A DNA stretch of 32,592 nt, taken from contig SVIE01000008.1 of the NCBI GenBank assembly GCA_015069625.1, positions 1-32,592 of the forward strand, in the 5' to 3' direction. Each line of letters begins with the position of its first letter. Positions within the stretch are counted from its first letter, which is position 1. Made by a program: the position numbers and the translations under genes. The stretch comes from Clostridiales bacterium. GTDB lineage: Bacteria; Bacillota; Clostridia; Christensenellales; Borkfalkiaceae. The notes under the pieces were generated by a model that saw nothing but the letters and a program-made list of their open reading frames with translations, searched no databases and was not told the origin of the DNA. Of this stretch, positions 30,008 to 32,592 are shown piece by piece.

Positions 30008-30705
30008 ATCTCCTGTGTTAATTCTTTTATAACTTCACTTGCCATCATAAGCCCTGCCGTTGCCGGCACGAATATCATTGACGGGGGAGTGTGTTTTCCA
30101 TTTTCACCATCAATGGCTTTGCCTTTAACGTCTTCCGTTGAATACACTACTTTTACCTTTTTAATCCCCATCTGTTTGAGTTTATTACGAACAACTTTTG
30201 CAAGCGGACAAACGGTTGTTTTTTCTATAAAATCAACTTTAAGTTTACTTACGTCAAGTTTCCCTGCCGTGCCCATACAACTAATGACGGGAATATTAAG
30301 TTCAGTTGCGCTTTTGATAATATGTATTTTGGCAGTAACGGTATCCACAGCATCAACTATATAGTCCACGCCTTGAAGATTTATTTCGTTTGCCGTTTCG
30401 GGAAGATAAAAAAGCCTTTTTTCGATTACTTCTGCGCTAGGATTGATTGCAAGAATCCTTTCTTTCACGACTTCGGTTTTAGCCCTTCCAACCGTGTTTA
30501 CTGTCGCAATAATTTGGCGGTTGATATTACTTTCTTCAACCACGTCACTATCGATTAAAAGGAATTTGCCGACCCCACTTCTTGCAAGCGCTTCAACGCA
30601 AAAGCCACCTACTCCACCGACGCCAAACACCGCAACGCAAGTGTTTTTCAATTTATCGGCCTTTTCCTTACCGATAAGTTGTTCTACTCTGATTAGTGAA
30701 TCCAT
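30004..30705 (-). CDS. tcdA: tRNA threonylcarbamoyladenosine dehydratase (TcdA/ThiF family)
   Basis: An E1-like enzyme of 233 residues that cyclises t6A37 to ct6A in tRNAs reading ANN codons. The nucleotide-binding motif is VFGVGGVGGFCVEALARSGV near residue 29, followed by the DSDVVEESNINRQ strand near 52-64. DYIVDAVDTVTAKI near residue 112 and CPLAKVVRNKLKQ near residue 171 fit the TcdA/YgdL subgroup. It ends within the yfcE start and begins at the asnA stop (one-base overlap). Confidence 0.9.
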   Translation of the reverse strand: MDSLIRVEQLIGKEKADKLKNTCVAVFGVGGVGGFCVEALARSGVGKFLLIDSDVVEESNINRQIIATVNTVGRAKTEVVKERILAINPSAEVIEKRLFYLPETANEINLQGVDYIVDAVDTVTAKIHIIKSATELNIPVISCMGTAGKLDVSKLKVDFIEKTTVCPLAKVVRNKLKQMGIKKVKVVYSTEDVKGKAIDGENGKHTPPSMIFVPATAGLMMASEVIKELTQEI

Positions 30706-31691
30706 TAGAGTAAATAAATGCCCTTTTCTGCGTTTTCTTTAATATCCTTCTCGCTCCAAACAGATGCTTGAACTTCGCCTATATGTGCTTTATTTAAGAA
30801 GAACATACATAGTCTTGATTGACCTATTCCACCACCAACGGTTAAAGGCAATCTATTATTTATAACGTCTTGACAATAGGGGTTATCAAGTTTTTCCGTT
30901 TCGTTCTTAAAGCGTAATTGTTTAATTAAACTGCTTGCGTCAACTCTTATGCCCATTGAAGAAATTTCAAACGCTCTGTTTAATCTTTCAAACCACAACA
31001 ATATATCCCCGTTAAGTTTCCAATCGTCGTAGTCTGCGGCTCTGCCGTCGTGCGGTTTGCCGTCTTTTAAATTCCAACCGATACGATAAATGAATACCGC
31101 ACCGTATTTTTTCGCCACCACGTCTTCACGTTCTTTTCTCGTTAAGTTTGGATATTCCTTTTCTAGTTCAGACGTAGAAATAAAAGTGATTTCTTCTGGC
31201 AAATCATGGTCTAACGACGGATATTTTTCCGCAACGGCTTTGCCCACCTTTTTCACCGCACCGTAAACTTTCTTTACAGTTTTTTTAAGATAGGTAAGCG
31301 TTCTTTCCTTTTCGGTAATAATCTTTTCCCAGTCCCACTGATCAACGTAAATTGAGTGGATAGCGTCAAGATTTTCATCTCTACGGATAGCGTTCATATC
31401 CGTATATAAGCCCTTATCCGTTTCAAAACCATATTTAGCAAGTGCCATACGTTTCCATTTCGCAAGTGATTGAACGATTTCCACTTCCTTGCCTAAATCT
31501 AACACGTCAAAACGAACGGCACGTTCAATGCCGTTTAAGTTGTCGTTTAAGCCTGTTTCAGGAAACACGAAAAGGGGCGCAGATACTCTGGTGAGTTTAA
31601 GCGCTTTTGCGAGTTCCTTTTCAAACGAATCTTTTATGTACTTTATAGCAATCTCTGTTTCAAGAAGGCTTAAAGCAGGTTTGTAGTCCAT
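30705..31691 (-). CDS. asnA: Aspartate-ammonia ligase
   Basis: Makes asparagine from aspartate, ammonia and ATP. It is 328 residues, the usual length of the class II synthetase-like AsnA. Visible signatures are ETGLNDNLNGIERAVRFDV near residue 46, SIYVDQWDWEK near residue 113, and GGGIGQSRLCMFFL near residue 287. The start codon overlaps the glyA stop by one base. The enzyme uses free ammonia, not glutamine, which fits an ammonia-rich anaerobic habitat. Confidence 0.96.
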   Translation of the reverse strand: MDYKPALSLLETEIAIKYIKDSFEKELAKALKLTRVSAPLFVFPETGLNDNLNGIERAVRFDVLDLGKEVEIVQSLAKWKRMALAKYGFETDKGLYTDMNAIRRDENLDAIHSIYVDQWDWEKIITEKERTLTYLKKTVKKVYGAVKKVGKAVAEKYPSLDHDLPEEITFISTSELEKEYPNLTRKEREDVVAKKYGAVFIYRIGWNLKDGKPHDGRAADYDDWKLNGDILLWFERLNRAFEISSMGIRVDASSLIKQLRFKNETEKLDNPYCQDVINNRLPLTVGGGIGQSRLCMFFLNKAHIGEVQASVWSEKDIKENAEKGIYLL

Positions 31692-32592
31692 TATTTTATT
31701 GCTCCTTCGTAGAGTGGATATTTTTCAATAAGTTTTTTAACTTCCGCACGTACGTATTCAAACGACGCTTCTTTTTCTAAAATAACCTTAGTGATAAGTT
31801 CTGCAATCACCTTGCAATCTTCTTCTTTGAAACCACGTGTGGTGATGCTTGGCGTTCCGATACGAATTCCACTTGTTACAAACGGTTTTTGTTTATCGAA
31901 CGGAATTGCGTTTTTATTTACCGTGATGTTTACTTCATCAAGCATCTTTTCAAGTTCTTTACCCGTGATGTCTTTATCAGATAAATCTAAAAGCATTAAA
32001 TGGTTGTCCGTTCCGCCCGAAACTAGTTTAACACCAAGTTCTAAAAATCTTTCGCTCATAGCCTTTGCGTTACGAAGAATTTGTTCTTGGTAAGCCTTAA
32101 ATTCTGGCTTTAACGCTTCGCCGAAAGCAACTGCCTTTGCTGCGATAATATGCATTAAAGGACCGCCCTGAGTTCCTGGGAATACTGCTTTATCAATAAT
32201 CTTTGCGTACTGTTCTTTGCAAAGAATCATACCACCCCTTGGTCCTCTTAAAGTTTTATGGGTTGTGGTGGTTACAAAGTCTGCATATGGAACTGGGCTT
32301 GGGTGAAGACCTGTTGCAACAAGCCCTGCGATATGTGCGATATCTACCATCATATATGCGCCGACTTTATCACAAATTTCTCTAATTCTCTTAAAATCGA
32401 ACACTCTAGGATATGCACTTGCACCGCAAACTAAAAGTTTAGGCTTTACTTCCAAAACGGTTTTTTCTAAATCGTCGTAATCAATCATGCCCGTTTCTTC
32501 TTTTACGCCGTAGCCTACCGCATTGAAATATTTACCTGAAACGGTTACGGGGCTTCCGTGAGTTAAGTGTCCACCGTGTGCTAAGCTCATAC
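31691..32592 (-). CDS. glyA: Serine hydroxymethyltransferase, 3' part only
   Basis: Interconverts serine and glycine with tetrahydrofolate. The window holds the C-terminal ~300 of about 410 residues; the start lies past the right edge. The PLP lysine is in [13 protein letters not shown], and [22 protein letters not shown] and [18 protein letters not shown] are all diagnostic. It heads the visible part of the operon with asnA, tcdA and yfcE. Confidence 0.96.
   Translation of the reverse strand, partial: MSLAHGGHLTHGSPVTVSGKYFNAVGYGVKEETGMIDYDDLEKTVLEVKPKLLVCGASAYPRVFDFKRIREICDKVGAYMMVDIAHIAGLVATGLHPSPVPYADFVTTTTHKTLRGPRGGMILCKEQYAKIIDKAVFPGTQGGPLMHIIAAKAVAFGEALKPEFKAYQEQILRNAKAMSERFLELGVKLVSGGTDNHLMLLDLSDKDITGKELEKMLDEVNITVNKNAIPFDKQKPFVTSGIRIGTPSITTRGFKEEDCKVIAELITKVILEKEASFEYVRAEVKKLIEKYPLYEGAIK

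Overview
This window is a compact, AT-rich, mostly operonic piece of a bacterial chromosome that looks like an anaerobic Firmicute of the class Clostridia, probably a gut-type lineage. The evidence is a six-subunit Rnf complex in the clostridial order C-D-G-E-A-B, a PerR/rubrerythrin oxidative-stress cluster with the rubredoxin domain placed N-terminally (reverse rubrerythrin), a long B. subtilis-type SRP RNA with an Alu domain, a T-box leader, an archaeal-type asparagine synthetase (AsnA), AGGAGG-like ribosome sites, and many promoters with sigma-A-like -35/-10 boxes spaced by exactly 17 bp. I cannot name the species.

Layout. 1-4846 (minus strand): ileS, an rRNA-type methyltransferase and an RluA pseudouridine synthase form one operon. 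4850-5439: no protein gene; it holds divergent promoters, the SRP RNA (plus strand), its terminator and one copy of a structured repeat. 5440-8054 (minus): an XRE-cupin/acyl-CoA synthetase fusion gene behind a T-box leader, which fills the gene-free stretch 7732-8054. 8074-10813 (minus): a small two-helix membrane protein, then rho with a translationally coupled solitary DNA methyltransferase. 10837-14504 (minus): a BaiN/HI0933-like flavoprotein, and argS overlapping a HAD phosphatase. 14628-15725 (plus): ychF. 15745-18010: a small accessory island bounded by two identical 37-bp terminators. It contains an EcoRI-type adenine methyltransferase fused to an HNH nuclease, plus two small XRE regulators with clear palindromic operators. 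18032-19393 (minus): rubrerythrin, a 36-residue rubredoxin-like protein and perR. The stretch 19333-19675 has the perR promoter, a terminator and a repeat copy, but no gene. 19676-22870 (minus): glutamine-dependent NAD synthetase and a THUMP-domain RNA methyltransferase. 22942-29058 (plus): a NusG-domain-II membrane protein, a Gx-type transporter and rnfCDGEAB, followed by a small membrane protein with its own promoter (29073-29447). 29465-32592 (minus): a glyA-asnA-tcdA-phosphodiesterase operon, with glyA running off the window.

The four most interesting things are as follows. (i) A four-copy family of about 120-bp structured intergenic repeats has compensatory base changes. All copies are in the same orientation, and each sits directly after the stop codon of a minus-strand gene. 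(ii) The island reads as a compact restriction-modification-like module under C-protein-like control. (iii) A T-box controls an XRE-cupin-acyl-CoA synthetase fusion, suggesting that an amino acid is made from an activated organic acid. (iv) PerR/Fur-type boxes lie over the perR promoter and over the rubrerythrin start codon.
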